Shown here piece after piece: positions 15,019 to 22,132 of a stretch of 48,415 nucleotides of DNA. The position numbers and the translations under genes are program-made. Within the stretch, counting starts at the first letter, position 1. Each line of letters starts with the position of its first letter. This DNA is from Sungkyunkwania multivorans (GTDB lineage: Bacteria; Bacteroidota; Bacteroidia; Flavobacteriales; Flavobacteriaceae): the NCBI RefSeq assembly GCF_042675645.1, contig NZ_JBHTJH010000008.1, forward strand, positions 1 to 48,415, written 5' to 3'. Below the pieces are notes generated by a model. The model ran no database searches, had not been told where the DNA came from, and saw only the letters and a program-made list of their open reading frames with translations.

Positions 15019-16680
15019 TTAAATTGCTTCGGAGGAATATCGCGCCGCCGCCTCGGTTATATAGTTCCCGATCTGACCCTTGAATGCCTCGGACAACAGC
15101 TTCTTCTTGTCTATGAAATTGAAGAGCTGGTCAAAACTGATCGTTCCCTTCATATATTGCACGATCTTGGCAAATACCTGGTTCTGTTCCTTGATCCGTC
15201 TATTATGGAATTGGGCGTTGTGGTCCTGTCTCTTCTTCCGCTCGGCCTTTCGCTTGTCATTCTGTTGTAATTGCCTTAGCCATTGTTTGGTATGGGCAAA
15301 GGCATTATGTGCAGTATTGTGCTTGTTGAAGTACGTTTGGGGGTTGGACCTGAGGACGAAATCGCCGTTCCGTATCGTTTTCTTGGCCCTACTGAGTCTG
15401 TATGCAATGTTGATGAACTCCCTTAGAAGGTCCTGCTTGTTGGGGATGCTGCCATTGTTCGTCCTGAAATAATCGTCCATGAGGATGTCGTAGGTATTGA
15501 ACCAGCAACCGGTGTAGATGGTACGTCCGGCGAATAGCGATGCACAGATCCTCAGTACCTCCTGCACCAGCAGCACCTTGAACATCTCCTTGCTCAGTAC
15601 GCCGATGTTGACCTCTGTCCTCAACATCGCCTGGCTGAGATCACGAAGGTGGTTGTCGTGCCTTCCCTCGAATAGTTCTGACACCAGCTCGTTTCGGTCA
15701 ACGATCCTGGCACGCAGATTCTCGGACAGCCTCATTCTGTGGCCGGATCTCGGCGCCGCCCCCTGGTTTGCCTTTTTTGGATCCTCGATCTTCTTGGTGT
15801 TCTTGTAAATGTTGCCAACGGCGACCGAGAGAATTGGAGCCAAGGGCGACTCCTTATCAAGGCAATGGTTATCAACATTGCCTTTTATTTCATTATTACC
15901 TTTAAAAGGTACTTGTACACTATCTTTATCATGCAAACTTTGCATGATATTAATAGAGGAGAGATCCTTGGTGTCGTTGATGACCAGGAGCATGGGGTTG
16001 ATTTGGAATGTCAATGGGCTCCTACTTCCATGATTCTGATAGTTGACGATCGCCCCGGTCTCGGCCAGTCTATAGATGTAGCTGCTGACGGTCCTGGGGC
16101 AGACGATGAACAGTCTGGCATTGTTGAGACGCCTGGATGCTTGGTACCTTGTGTTGAAGCTGATCTCTTGCACGGGTCTAATGGTGGGTTGGCCATGGCT
16201 CAACAACTTGCAGTTCTTTCTAGTGAGTTGCTCGTGGTATATTAGGATCAAGGCGTTGAAGGCTGCCTTGTGGCCGTCCGTTAGCTTTTGATACCTTCTC
16301 TTGCGCAACAACGGATGCGGACCGTTGCCGTTCCGTTGCTCCACGATCTGATTGTATTCCAGCAGCGAGATCTTGTCCTTGCCAAGGTCCTTTCTCAACC
16401 TCTCTAGTGCCTGGGCGGCCAAGTGCTCCAATTCATTCTCGACGATGTACGTGGTCACCTTTTCGTTGTATTCCGCCACCTTGGCGTTCTTTTTGTGCCG
16501 CTCGGCATTGTAGGCATCTGCGAACACCCTATAGTTCTGAAGGGTGAGGGACCGTTCCCTACGAGGTATGCTTGGCAGACTAACGACATCCGGGCCACGT
16601 TTGGAGACCGTTGTGGGTCCGTTGCTAGATTGCATCGTACTGGGGATCGGGTTCACGATGTAGTTTTCCTGTGGATTCAT
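15019..16680 (-). CDS. Large helical protein with winged-helix-like segment, putative replication or transcription factor
   Basis: A 553-aa basic and mostly helical protein. A segment around residues 170-230 looks like a DNA-binding winged helix (NTRYQASRRLNNARLFI, CPRTVSSYIYRLAETGAIV, then HGSRSPLTFQINPM). Its position as an early gene of the block, before all structural genes, suits a replication initiator or late-gene activator. Its ATG overlaps the stop of a 26-codon leader ORF (ATGA), so its translation is probably coupled to that ORF. No confident family. Confidence 0.6.
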   Translation of the reverse strand: MNPQENYIVNPIPSTMQSSNGPTTVSKRGPDVVSLPSIPRRERSLTLQNYRVFADAYNAERHKKNAKVAEYNEKVTTYIVENELEHLAAQALERLRKDLGKDKISLLEYNQIVEQRNGNGPHPLLRKRRYQKLTDGHKAAFNALILIYHEQLTRKNCKLLSHGQPTIRPVQEISFNTRYQASRRLNNARLFIVCPRTVSSYIYRLAETGAIVNYQNHGSRSPLTFQINPMLLVINDTKDLSSINIMQSLHDKDSVQVPFKGNNEIKGNVDNHCLDKESPLAPILSVAVGNIYKNTKKIEDPKKANQGAAPRSGHRMRLSENLRARIVDRNELVSELFEGRHDNHLRDLSQAMLRTEVNIGVLSKEMFKVLLVQEVLRICASLFAGRTIYTGCWFNTYDILMDDYFRTNNGSIPNKQDLLREFINIAYRLSRAKKTIRNGDFVLRSNPQTYFNKHNTAHNAFAHTKQWLRQLQQNDKRKAERKKRQDHNAQFHNRRIKEQNQVFAKIVQYMKGTISFDQLFNFIDKKKLLSEAFKGQIGNYITEAAARYSSEAI

Positions 16681-16757
16681 GAGCTAGTGGTTTTGTTCAA
16701 CGTTTGATCGTATGAAAAGGGAACATCGGTCTTGGATGGTTGTGCTTTGTTGTGCAT
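16677..16757 (-). CDS. 26-codon leader ORF of the 553-aa gene
   Basis: ATG at 16755-16757, TGA at 16677-16679, sharing ATGA with the next gene's start. The peptide begins MHNKAQPSKTDVPF. A copy of the leader motif ends 3 bases before its ATG. Motif spacing plus exact coupling make a translated leader likely. Possible roles are translational control of the downstream protein or a small protein of its own. Confidence 0.6.
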   Translation of the reverse strand: MHNKAQPSKTDVPFSYDQTLNKTTSS

Positions 16758-16760
16758 GAG

Positions 16761-16775
16761 CTGTGGTCTAAAAGG
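16761..16775 (-). promoter_or_regulatory. Leader motif copy (CCTTTTAGACCACAG)
   Basis: Matches the 15-base consensus at 13 positions. It precedes the leader ORF of the 553-aa gene by 3 bases. Confidence 0.6.
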
Positions 16776-16783
16776 ATATTTTT

Positions 16784-16880
16784 GAGAGACCAGGCCAAAT
16801 AACCAACCAAACTGCCTTCGCGGCATTCACCTGGCCTCTCGTTTTACTTCTTTGATGACCGCCGGGGACGTTGCGTCCCC
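16784..16880 (-). promoter_or_regulatory. Structured intergenic RNA: nested hairpins upstream of the leader ORF
   Basis: An 11-bp outer stem (16784-16794 with 16830-16840, one G-U pair) encloses a TGCC/GGCA hairpin (16813-16825). A perfect 7-bp hairpin GGGGACG/CGTCCCC follows at 16864-16880. None is followed by a U-run in the leftward direction, so an RNA control or processing element, or a protein-binding site, is more likely than a terminator. Together with the leader ORF it may set the level of the 553-aa protein. Confidence 0.55.
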
Positions 16881-16937
16881 TTGCGATCATGCTATCAATC
16901 AATAACTGCTGTCATCGATCATCTTGGTGCGTTCTTG

Positions 16938-17366
16938 TCAATGGTATGTCCATAGCTCGCCTCTTTCGATGGCGATGCGTCTCACTTCTCCCCGCATGAT
17001 CTTGTATTTGCCTGAGACCATGATCTTCTGCATATCGTCCACTTTTTGCTTTATGATGTTGTTGACCTGAACCCGCTGTATATTGCCCCATAGTTGCCCC
17101 TTCACGATCTCACTTACCGTCAATGCCTTCTTTCTCAACAGTCCCTTTTGTAGGCGCTCCAGACGCACATGTTCATTATGAAAGTGATCTAGGGTCGTTG
17201 GTGGTGGTGTGAAGTTTCGGAAGTTCGTTCGGTGACCGACACCATTGGTCGTTGCATGGTGGTTGCTTGTGGATGTTGCTTGCACCATCTGTGCAAATAC
17301 CGCCTTCTGGTCCTTGTCCAGAAGTGAGTAGATCTCATGCACGGTATTTGCGGTGATGGCTCCCAT
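16938..17366 (-). CDS. Small basic protein, first protein gene of the leftward block
   Basis: A 142-aa protein beginning 20 bases after the CCA end of the initiator-like tRNA. It has a helical N-terminus (HEIYSLLDKDQKAVFAQMV), a His/Asn-rich linker, and a basic helical C-terminal half (RLERLQKGLLRKKALTVSEI, KYKIMRGEVRRIAIERG). It is likely DNA- or RNA-binding and possibly an early regulator. No family is recognised. Confidence 0.55.
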   Translation of the reverse strand: MGAITANTVHEIYSLLDKDQKAVFAQMVQATSTSNHHATTNGVGHRTNFRNFTPPPTTLDHFHNEHVRLERLQKGLLRKKALTVSEIVKGQLWGNIQRVQVNNIIKQKVDDMQKIMVSGKYKIMRGEVRRIAIERGELWTYH

Positions 17367-17386
17367 CAGCTATGTACTTGACCGGT

Positions 17387-17462
17387 TGGTGGCGAGGACG
17401 GGACTTGAACCCACGACCTTTGGGCAATGGGCCCAACAAGCTGCCAACTGCGCTACCTCGCG
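17387..17462 (-). tRNA. Initiator-like tRNA with CAT anticodon, CCA encoded, abnormal anticodon loop
   Basis: Folds as a full cloverleaf of 76 nt. The acceptor is CGCGAGG/CCTCGCC with a C1xC72 mismatch; the anticodon stem is TTGGG/CCCAA; the variable loop is AGGTC; the T-loop is TTCAAGT; and CCA is encoded. The unpaired first position and three stacked G:C pairs under the anticodon are hallmarks of initiator tRNA-fMet, and the variable loop equals that of E. coli fMet. Odd points: the anticodon loop is CCCATTG, so U33 is replaced by C and A37 by T; the D stem has a C11xT24 mismatch; and CCA is encoded, which is unusual for Bacteroidota. It lies at the head of the leftward block. Confidence 0.75.
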
Positions 17463-17528
17463 ATTTGAAATGATGGTATTTTTGGCTATTTTTGTCATAC
17501 TTCAGTTATTATGCTTTCTGCATGATAA

Positions 17529-17544
17529 TTGTGGTTTTAAAAGG
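17529..17544 (-). promoter_or_regulatory. Leader motif copy (CCTTTTAAAACCACAA)
   Basis: The consensus with one extra A. It lies 5 bases before an ATG (17521-17523) that opens only a 4-codon ORF (MQKA, stop at 17509), 47 bases upstream of the tRNA. Confidence 0.55.
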
Positions 17545-17546
17545 AA

Positions 17547-17580
17547 GGTAGGGAGCTTGGTCGCTTCCTACCGTTTTTTT
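17547..17580 (+). terminator. Hairpin with T-run (rightward)
   Basis: Stem GGTAGGGAGC (17547-17556) with GCTTCCTACC (17563-17572, one G-U pair), a 6-base loop, then seven T on the plus strand. It looks like an intrinsic terminator for rightward transcripts, shielding the repressor side from read-through. In the leftward leader it would be a stable hairpin preceded by A7. Confidence 0.6.
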
Positions 17581-17600
17581 GTAATGGCCTGGCAATGGCG

Positions 17601-17615
17601 TTGTGGTCTAAAAGG
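17601..17615 (-). promoter_or_regulatory. Leader motif copy (CCTTTTAGACCACAA)
   Basis: A 14-of-15 match to the consensus, the farthest upstream copy. It is not followed by a close ATG (the nearest candidate codon is ATT), so here the motif may act as a DNA or RNA site rather than as a start signal. Confidence 0.5.
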
Positions 17616-17720
17616 ATGCACCATTTTATCGGTGAGGTGCGGTGGTGCAACATTTTTGCTCCGTGCCCGTTTCAATGATGGAACGAAAGCAACATTGCTG
17701 CAACTGTTAAAGAACGTTTC

Positions 17721-17766
17721 AAAAAAAAAGGCAACGCGCTTTAAATTGTCGATTTAAACGTTGCCT
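17721..17766 (-). terminator. Leftward terminator or attenuator in the leader of the structural block
   Basis: On the minus strand, AGGCAACG and TTTAAAT pair with their complements (17729-17736/17759-17766 and 17740-17746/17752-17758, one 3-base bulge). A run of nine T (17721-17729 complement) follows. It lies about 90 bases downstream of the predicted leftward promoter and before the tRNA and all block genes, so it may be an early terminator that must be overcome. Confidence 0.65.
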
Positions 17767-17811
17767 CGGTTTACCAGAAAAAATGCAAAACCTAATTTTT
17801 TTTATGGTTCA

Positions 17812-17847
17812 ATTGTTCTGGTTTGGAACAATGCCGTACATTGTTTC
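17812..17847. promoter_or_regulatory. Operator-like repeats
   Basis: Inverted half-sites ATTGTTC (17812-17818) and GAACAAT (17826-17832), 7 bases apart, and a third half-site ATTGTTTC (17840-17847). They lie just downstream of the predicted leftward promoter and upstream of the divergent XRE repressor gene, the usual place for repressor binding. Confidence 0.55.
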
Positions 17848-17865
17848 TCACTAAATCGACAAGTA

Positions 17866-17873
17866 CAAATATA
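17866..17873 (-). promoter_or_regulatory. Predicted leftward promoter, -7 box TATATTTG
   Basis: An exact TAnnTTTG match on the minus strand, 400 bases upstream of the tRNA. No clear TTTG at -33; the region there is T-rich. Transcription would start near 17858, run through the operator repeats and then meet the hairpin at 17721-17766. Confidence 0.45.
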
Positions 17874-17984
17874 TAGTTGAAATCATAATAAAAAAAATTA
17901 AAACGAACTAAATAAATCTTAATAAGAATATTTTATCTCATATTCTGGTAAATACGCGGCTTTGTCCTTATATATTTTTTATTT

Positions 17985-18458
17985 ATGAAAGATTACCTTT
18001 TGATAAATCTATCTTATGTTAGAAAGCGCATAGGAGTCACACAGACTGAATTAGCAAAGGATTTGAATACTTCACAAAGTCAAGTAGGAAAATACGAAAA
18101 GGGCAATCCAAAACCCCCTATTGAATATATATTGGCGTTTTGTGAGCGCTTCGGAATTTCCCCCAATGATCTTTTGTTGAAGGACTTAAGGAGAGAACCT
18201 TATATAATTGAGGTAGACCTGTCTGAACAACAGAATGCAGAGAAGTCAATGGCCACGGCCGTTAAGGTACCTGGCCTTGATTCCTATTCCACCTCGCAGA
18301 TAATGAACTTTATAGTGAAGAACCTGGACCGATTCAAAGAGGATCCTGTCTATAAGCTGTTCGTAGAATCGGAGATAAACGAATGGAGGATCCAGGAGCT
18401 GAAAAAGGAGCGCGAACGCCTACTAGAACATAAAAACAAAAAGGAGGAAAGCAATTAG
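17985..18458 (+). CDS. XRE-family repressor-like regulator
   Basis: A 157-aa protein. Residues about 6-60 form a Cro/CI-type helix-turn-helix (IGVTQTELAKDLNTSQSQVG, YEKGNPKPPIEYI). The C-terminal half is helical and charged (ERLLEHKNKKEES), probably for oligomerisation, with no LexA-like peptidase motif. It faces away from the structural block across an operator-like region, as expected of a prophage or element repressor. The absence of a self-cleavage domain means induction would use another route. Confidence 0.85.
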   Translation: MKDYLLINLSYVRKRIGVTQTELAKDLNTSQSQVGKYEKGNPKPPIEYILAFCERFGISPNDLLLKDLRREPYIIEVDLSEQQNAEKSMATAVKVPGLDSYSTSQIMNFIVKNLDRFKEDPVYKLFVESEINEWRIQELKKERERLLEHKNKKEESN

Positions 18459-18721
18459 CCACTGAAATCTATGTCCAAGTTCAATTTTAGGACGAAATTA
18501 TCAATCTCAAGTTTTTTCACCACTTCATTTTGCTTACGTATCTTGCGCCTTAGGCGCTTGAGCAACTCTCTTTCACCTATATCACTATTCTCGTCCTCGT
18601 TCTCCAAATAGGCGTGCTGCAACGCCTCTAATTGCCGCATAGTCTGACTGTCGGAAAGTTGACCGCTATCGAACTTGTCCTTCAGGTTACGGACCTTTTC
18701 CAATAGCTGATCGAAGTTCAT
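18455..18721 (-). CDS. Coiled-coil protein, unknown
   Basis: An 88-aa helical protein rich in Glu, Lys and Leu (LLEKVRNLKDKFDSGQLSD, RELLKRLRRKIRKQNEVVKK). It overlaps the convergent repressor gene by four bases at the stops and overlaps the start of the next minus-strand gene upstream by ATGA. Probably co-expressed with the membrane protein 18718-19200. Confidence 0.55.
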   Translation of the reverse strand: MNFDQLLEKVRNLKDKFDSGQLSDSQTMRQLEALQHAYLENEDENSDIGERELLKRLRRKIRKQNEVVKKLEIDNFVLKLNLDIDFSG

Positions 18722-19200
18722 TGTTTGGCTTCTTTTTTGTTAATACCGGCCTTTATGGCCAGATCACCGAACTCTTCCAAAAACGCTATCTGGCTATTGC
18801 GCCTTTTGAACGCAAGGCGAAAAGCAAATTGGATGAATATCATGAGGCAGAAGAATATAAAGACACAGCCAATTGCATAGACATGTAGTAGGGCATCGTC
18901 CAACTTTATGGTAGGGTCAAAGACCCATATCATCTGTATGGCGTAGAAATAGACAGGGATGCAGTATGAGAGCTTGTGTGCCCTCAACAACGCCCCGAGC
19001 GTCAAAAGCATCGGAGATACACTCTGTGTAAAGACCCAAATGAAGGTTTGGGTGTCCTTGAATCCGAAATTGTTGTCGAACTCGAAATAAAAGACCTTGT
19101 CCAGGAACAGAATCGCACCGGACAAGGCAATTATTAGGGAGGCAAAGGCGCTAGTCGCCTCCCTGCTCACCGGGTCTTTCGACCTTTGTTCTATCGACAT
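18718..19200 (-). CDS. Four-helix membrane protein, unknown
   Basis: A 160-aa protein from MSIEQRSKDPVSREA; longer frames start at 19227 or 19272. Four hydrophobic helices are seen (SAFASLIIALSGAILF, SPMLLTLGALL, PVYFYAIQMIWVF, VYAIGCVFIFFCLMIF) and a basic C-terminus. Its start overlaps the upstream lipoprotein gene by 50 bases. No family; it could be an exclusion or accessory protein. Confidence 0.55.
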   Translation of the reverse strand: MSIEQRSKDPVSREATSAFASLIIALSGAILFLDKVFYFEFDNNFGFKDTQTFIWVFTQSVSPMLLTLGALLRAHKLSYCIPVYFYAIQMIWVFDPTIKLDDALLHVYAIGCVFIFFCLMIFIQFAFRLAFKRRNSQIAFLEEFGDLAIKAGINKKEAKQ

Positions 19201-19309
19201 TGTATAGCTCAAAAATTTCTTGATCATCTTCATTGGTTTCTGTGCATGATTGAAGTGCGATAAGAGAGACAACAGCTACGAAAGCGATTAGGATTGTTTT
19301 CGTCTTCAT
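19151..19309 (-). CDS. 52-aa lipoprotein
   Basis: The ATG is at 19307-19309 and TAG at 19151. It has a basic start (MKTKT), a hydrophobic stretch, lipobox ALQSC (Cys22), then the acidic TETNEDDQEIFEL and the tail RTKVERPGEQGGD. It is a clear small lipoprotein overlapping the next gene by 50 bases. Similar acidic mini-lipoproteins occur in Flavobacteriia; no function is known to me. Being followed by a membrane protein suggests a two-gene envelope unit. Confidence 0.65.
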   Translation of the reverse strand: MKTKTILIAFVAVVSLIALQSCTETNEDDQEIFELYNVDRTKVERPGEQGGD

Positions 19310-19599
19310 TTGAGATAATTTTAAGGTTTTTACACCTCTAATTTACTTCATAAACCCTACAATCTATGTATTGTAACTATCTATTTATCAATTATTTGAT
19401 CTTGCTTGGGAAAAATGGTTGGGGCCTTTGAAGTTAGTCAATAATGATCAAAATGCATTATGGAAAAACCATAATTCTTCTAAGGTTTTGACCCTATTAT
19501 TTTTGAAGTAAGTTGGCCTAAGAACGACGCTAAATGACCTTGTTCTGAGCGAGTAATTTGACTAGGTAGTGGCATTACAGTCGCGGCAATAATTTATCA

Positions 19600-20127
19600 C
19601 TAAGACATTAATTTCAAAATACTGAAAGCAATAGTTATTGTAATTCCCAGTATCCATGTTACGATTTTAATCTTCTGGTTGGTGTCAAGTGAAGACCAAG
19701 AAAAAGAATGATAATTAAAGCTCATTCTTTCAAAAAGATTTAGCTTGATAAACAATCTATGCTCCTTGAAAAACATTTTTAATAGCATTTCTTCAGGCAT
19801 TCTGAATTGTGTTGATTCAGGATGCACTTTAATTGTCGATTCTTCATAAATATTTAGGTTGGGTAGTTTTATCTCATGAGTATATTCGAGGTTTTTGGTC
19901 TTTCTTGTATAGCTATCAATCTTGATAAGATCAGGTTTAAAATTAAATTCCTTGAATACTTTATATTCGGGTTTTTTAGGTTTCATTTTTATTGATTTCA
20001 GAATCGCATTCGTTCTTTCGTCTGGTATATCCAAATAGTGAACAGACCTTATTTTACCTAGCTTAATTACCACATACTCATTTAGATGTGTTTTACGTTT
20101 AGGTTCGAAGTATAATTTTTTCTTCAT
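19600..20127 (-). CDS. Tail-anchored protein, unknown
   Basis: A 175-aa basic protein with beta segments (KLYFEPKRKTHLNEYVVIK, YTHEIKLPNLNIYEE) and a single membrane helix near the C-terminus (VTWILGITITIAFSIL). Codon use is AT-rich. No family is recognised. It is a likely cargo gene of the element. The 290 bases between it and the lipoprotein hold no gene. Confidence 0.5.
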   Translation of the reverse strand: MKKKLYFEPKRKTHLNEYVVIKLGKIRSVHYLDIPDERTNAILKSIKMKPKKPEYKVFKEFNFKPDLIKIDSYTRKTKNLEYTHEIKLPNLNIYEESTIKVHPESTQFRMPEEMLLKMFFKEHRLFIKLNLFERMSFNYHSFSWSSLDTNQKIKIVTWILGITITIAFSILKLMS

Positions 20128-20295
20128 AATTAGTATAAAAGTACACTAAAATTCGTTTTTTGTGAAAGACATGCAGCCACCGCATTAACTACAAGTATCT
20201 ATCCATTGGTAAGCATCATAACCCTTCTAATGCAACTACCGAAACTTTGGTGAGGATCAAGGACTCTTTCGGTCAATGACATTTAGATTTGTAGC

Positions 20296-20571
20296 ATGAG
20301 ACGCAAATACACTAATATTTTCGGAGAGTTCATCGACCTTGGGGGAGGGAATCGGGTTTCTCCGTTTCAGTTCAGACGATTTATGAACATTGTCTACTTG
20401 GAAGGAAAGATCGAAGCCATGGCCACCGTAAAGGAGCGATATAAGAACACAGAATACCATGATCGGCTGAATATGGATTTATTTAAAGCTCAACGCCAGT
20501 TAACAGATCTAACCCAGAACCAGGACCCGGACTCACTTTTGAAAGAAATGGTTAACTTGTCTCATAAATAA
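20296..20571 (+). CDS. Small helical protein, unknown
   Basis: A 91-aa protein with an N-terminal basic patch (MRRKYTNIFGEFIDLGG) and a coiled C-terminal part (DLFKAQRQLTDLTQNQD). A TAGATTTG box (20284-20291) ends just 4 bases before the ATG, so either the mRNA is nearly leaderless or the box is chance. It probably forms an operon with the SRAP gene 18 bases downstream. Confidence 0.5.
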   Translation: MRRKYTNIFGEFIDLGGGNRVSPFQFRRFMNIVYLEGKIEAMATVKERYKNTEYHDRLNMDLFKAQRQLTDLTQNQDPDSLLKEMVNLSHK

Positions 20572-20589
20572 ACCTAACTGAATTGAGCA

Positions 20590-21345
20590 ATGTGTTACCA
20601 CGTATCTAACAAGAGGAGTGCCCGAGAGATGGAGGACGCTTTCGATGCGCGCTTTGAAGATCCAGGAGTCTATCAGCCATTTTTCCATATGAGCGGATTT
20701 GAACACGGTTATCTGTATGGAATCATCCAAGAAGATGCCAGTTTAATTGAACCAATGCGATGGGGGTTCGTAGAGATGCAAGCTGCGAATGACGCCTATT
20801 ATGATCATCGTATCGAAGAAGTGGAAGATATCGAGGGATACTGGAGAAAGAAAGGAGGCTACTCGCTGAACGGACAAGCGGAGCGTGTATTCGATTACTA
20901 CGTCACTGCGGAGGCCATCCGTCACCGAAGATGTATCATCCCCGTCACGGGGTTCTATGAGTCGCGGCATGTCGGGAAGAACAAATATCCTTACCATATT
21001 GGCCCTAAGGATTTTCCTTATTTGGCACTGGCGGGTATTTACAATGAGTACGATACCGGGTTCTTCACCTGCAAGATCCTAACGGCACCGGCCAATCCTT
21101 TGATGGAAGAGATTCACAACAGCAAGAAGCGACAACCGGTGATGCTACATCCCGACAATTGGCAAAGATACCTGGAAAGCTCATTGAGCGATCAGCAAAT
21201 CAGGGAGGTATTATTTACTGATACCAACCAGGAGCTGGAGGCGTACACCGTGACCAAGAATGTCACGAATAGCAGGGTTCATTCCAACACTGCCAAGAGC
21301 GTGGAAAGGTTAGAGTATCCGGAACTTTCAAAAGGACTTTTTTGA
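20590..21345 (+). CDS. SRAP domain protein (YedK/HMCES family)
   Basis: A 251-aa protein. It begins Met-Cys2, the catalytic cysteine that crosslinks to abasic sites in single-stranded DNA. Other family marks are NGQAER (the Asn-Ala-Glu motif), RRCIIPVTGFYE (catalytic Glu) and EIHNSKKRQPVML (His of the HxRMPV motif). These proteins shield abasic sites in ssDNA and are linked to the SOS response. A copy inside a mobile element suggests protection of ssDNA intermediates. The next gene overlaps by TGATG. Confidence 0.88.
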   Translation: MCYHVSNKRSAREMEDAFDARFEDPGVYQPFFHMSGFEHGYLYGIIQEDASLIEPMRWGFVEMQAANDAYYDHRIEEVEDIEGYWRKKGGYSLNGQAERVFDYYVTAEAIRHRRCIIPVTGFYESRHVGKNKYPYHIGPKDFPYLALAGIYNEYDTGFFTCKILTAPANPLMEEIHNSKKRQPVMLHPDNWQRYLESSLSDQQIREVLFTDTNQELEAYTVTKNVTNSRVHSNTAKSVERLEYPELSKGLF

Positions 21346-22082
21346 TGAGTAAAGATATCAATGAGATTTTGACTGCACAATATTCAACTTCTTTACCGTG
21401 GTCCACATTAGCTTTTTTAGGGAAAAACAAAATAATTAATCGAACATACATTTATCTTTTTTTGGTTCCAGCTATTGCGAAATTTTTATCTCAAATAGAA
21501 TCACCATTGAAAATCGCCTTAAATGACTACTTATTTGTTCTAGTAATTGAACTTCCGTTTAGCTGGAAACTCTTTTTTCTTTGCGCCTTGTTATTCACTG
21601 CAGGTTCTATTTTGTTCAATTTATTTTGCCCACAAATTATTAAAGAAAATGTATCCTTTTCTGATTTTCGTGACAGCGGCAAAGATGCCTCCCATTTAGA
21701 AAGTTATGGGGAAAATGTTGGTATAGATTATAAATTTTATTTTGAGCGAAAAGGGCTAAAAGATTATCACCAGCACATAGAAGAATTTAACTCCCGACTT
21801 GCGCTTTCATTTATTAAAAACCATCCATTTTTAGAAACATTTCATAAGTTACCGTTTATAGAACAACCAAAGATCGTGATATTCAATCAAATTCAATGGC
21901 TAATGAGTAGAACAGAATCTTATACGGAACAGGATGTTAAGTTGGTTTTTTGGGAATTGCACAAGTATGCAAATTTTCATTTTAACCGAATAAAGATTGC
22001 CATTTTTATCTTATACTTTTTAGGACTTATTTGTTTGGGTATCGTAATTCTTCAAGGAGCCTATGCAGTTTGGGCTTTATAA
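21345..22082 (+). CDS. Three-helix membrane protein, unknown
   Basis: A 245-aa protein from the ATG that shares one base with the SRAP stop. Membrane helices lie at about 32-50, 73-92 and near the C-terminus (IAIFILYFLGLICLGIVIL). A cytoplasmic-looking middle (about 95-210) is rich in aromatic and charged residues. Tight coupling to SRAP suggests a joint role, perhaps in defence or exclusion. No domain is recognised. Confidence 0.55.
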   Translation: MSKDINEILTAQYSTSLPWSTLAFLGKNKIINRTYIYLFLVPAIAKFLSQIESPLKIALNDYLFVLVIELPFSWKLFFLCALLFTAGSILFNLFCPQIIKENVSFSDFRDSGKDASHLESYGENVGIDYKFYFERKGLKDYHQHIEEFNSRLALSFIKNHPFLETFHKLPFIEQPKIVIFNQIQWLMSRTESYTEQDVKLVFWELHKYANFHFNRIKIAIFILYFLGLICLGIVILQGAYAVWAL

Positions 22083-22132
22083 CATGAATTTTATTATTAT
22101 TAGACATCAACAATGGATTTTAAAATGTCTGT

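Noticed and set aside
947..17366. Conjugative element or plasmid backbone
   Set aside because: ArdC is common in conjugative elements, but no relaxase, coupling protein or T4SS gene is present and lysis-type genes are.
17387..17462. The initiator-like tRNA as the attachment site of the element
   Set aside because: The integrase lies next to tRNA-Arg, not here, and no partial copy of this tRNA is seen elsewhere in the window.
17370..17498. A 42-codon frame running straight through the initiator-like tRNA and stopping 3 bases before the next gene
   Set aside because: The cloverleaf fits at every arm and accounts for the sequence. The frame is most likely chance, though its neat end is noted.
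20284..20291. TAGATTTG as a certain promoter of the 20296 gene
   Set aside because: It ends 4 bases before the ATG and lacks a -33 box at normal distance; mentioned only with the gene.
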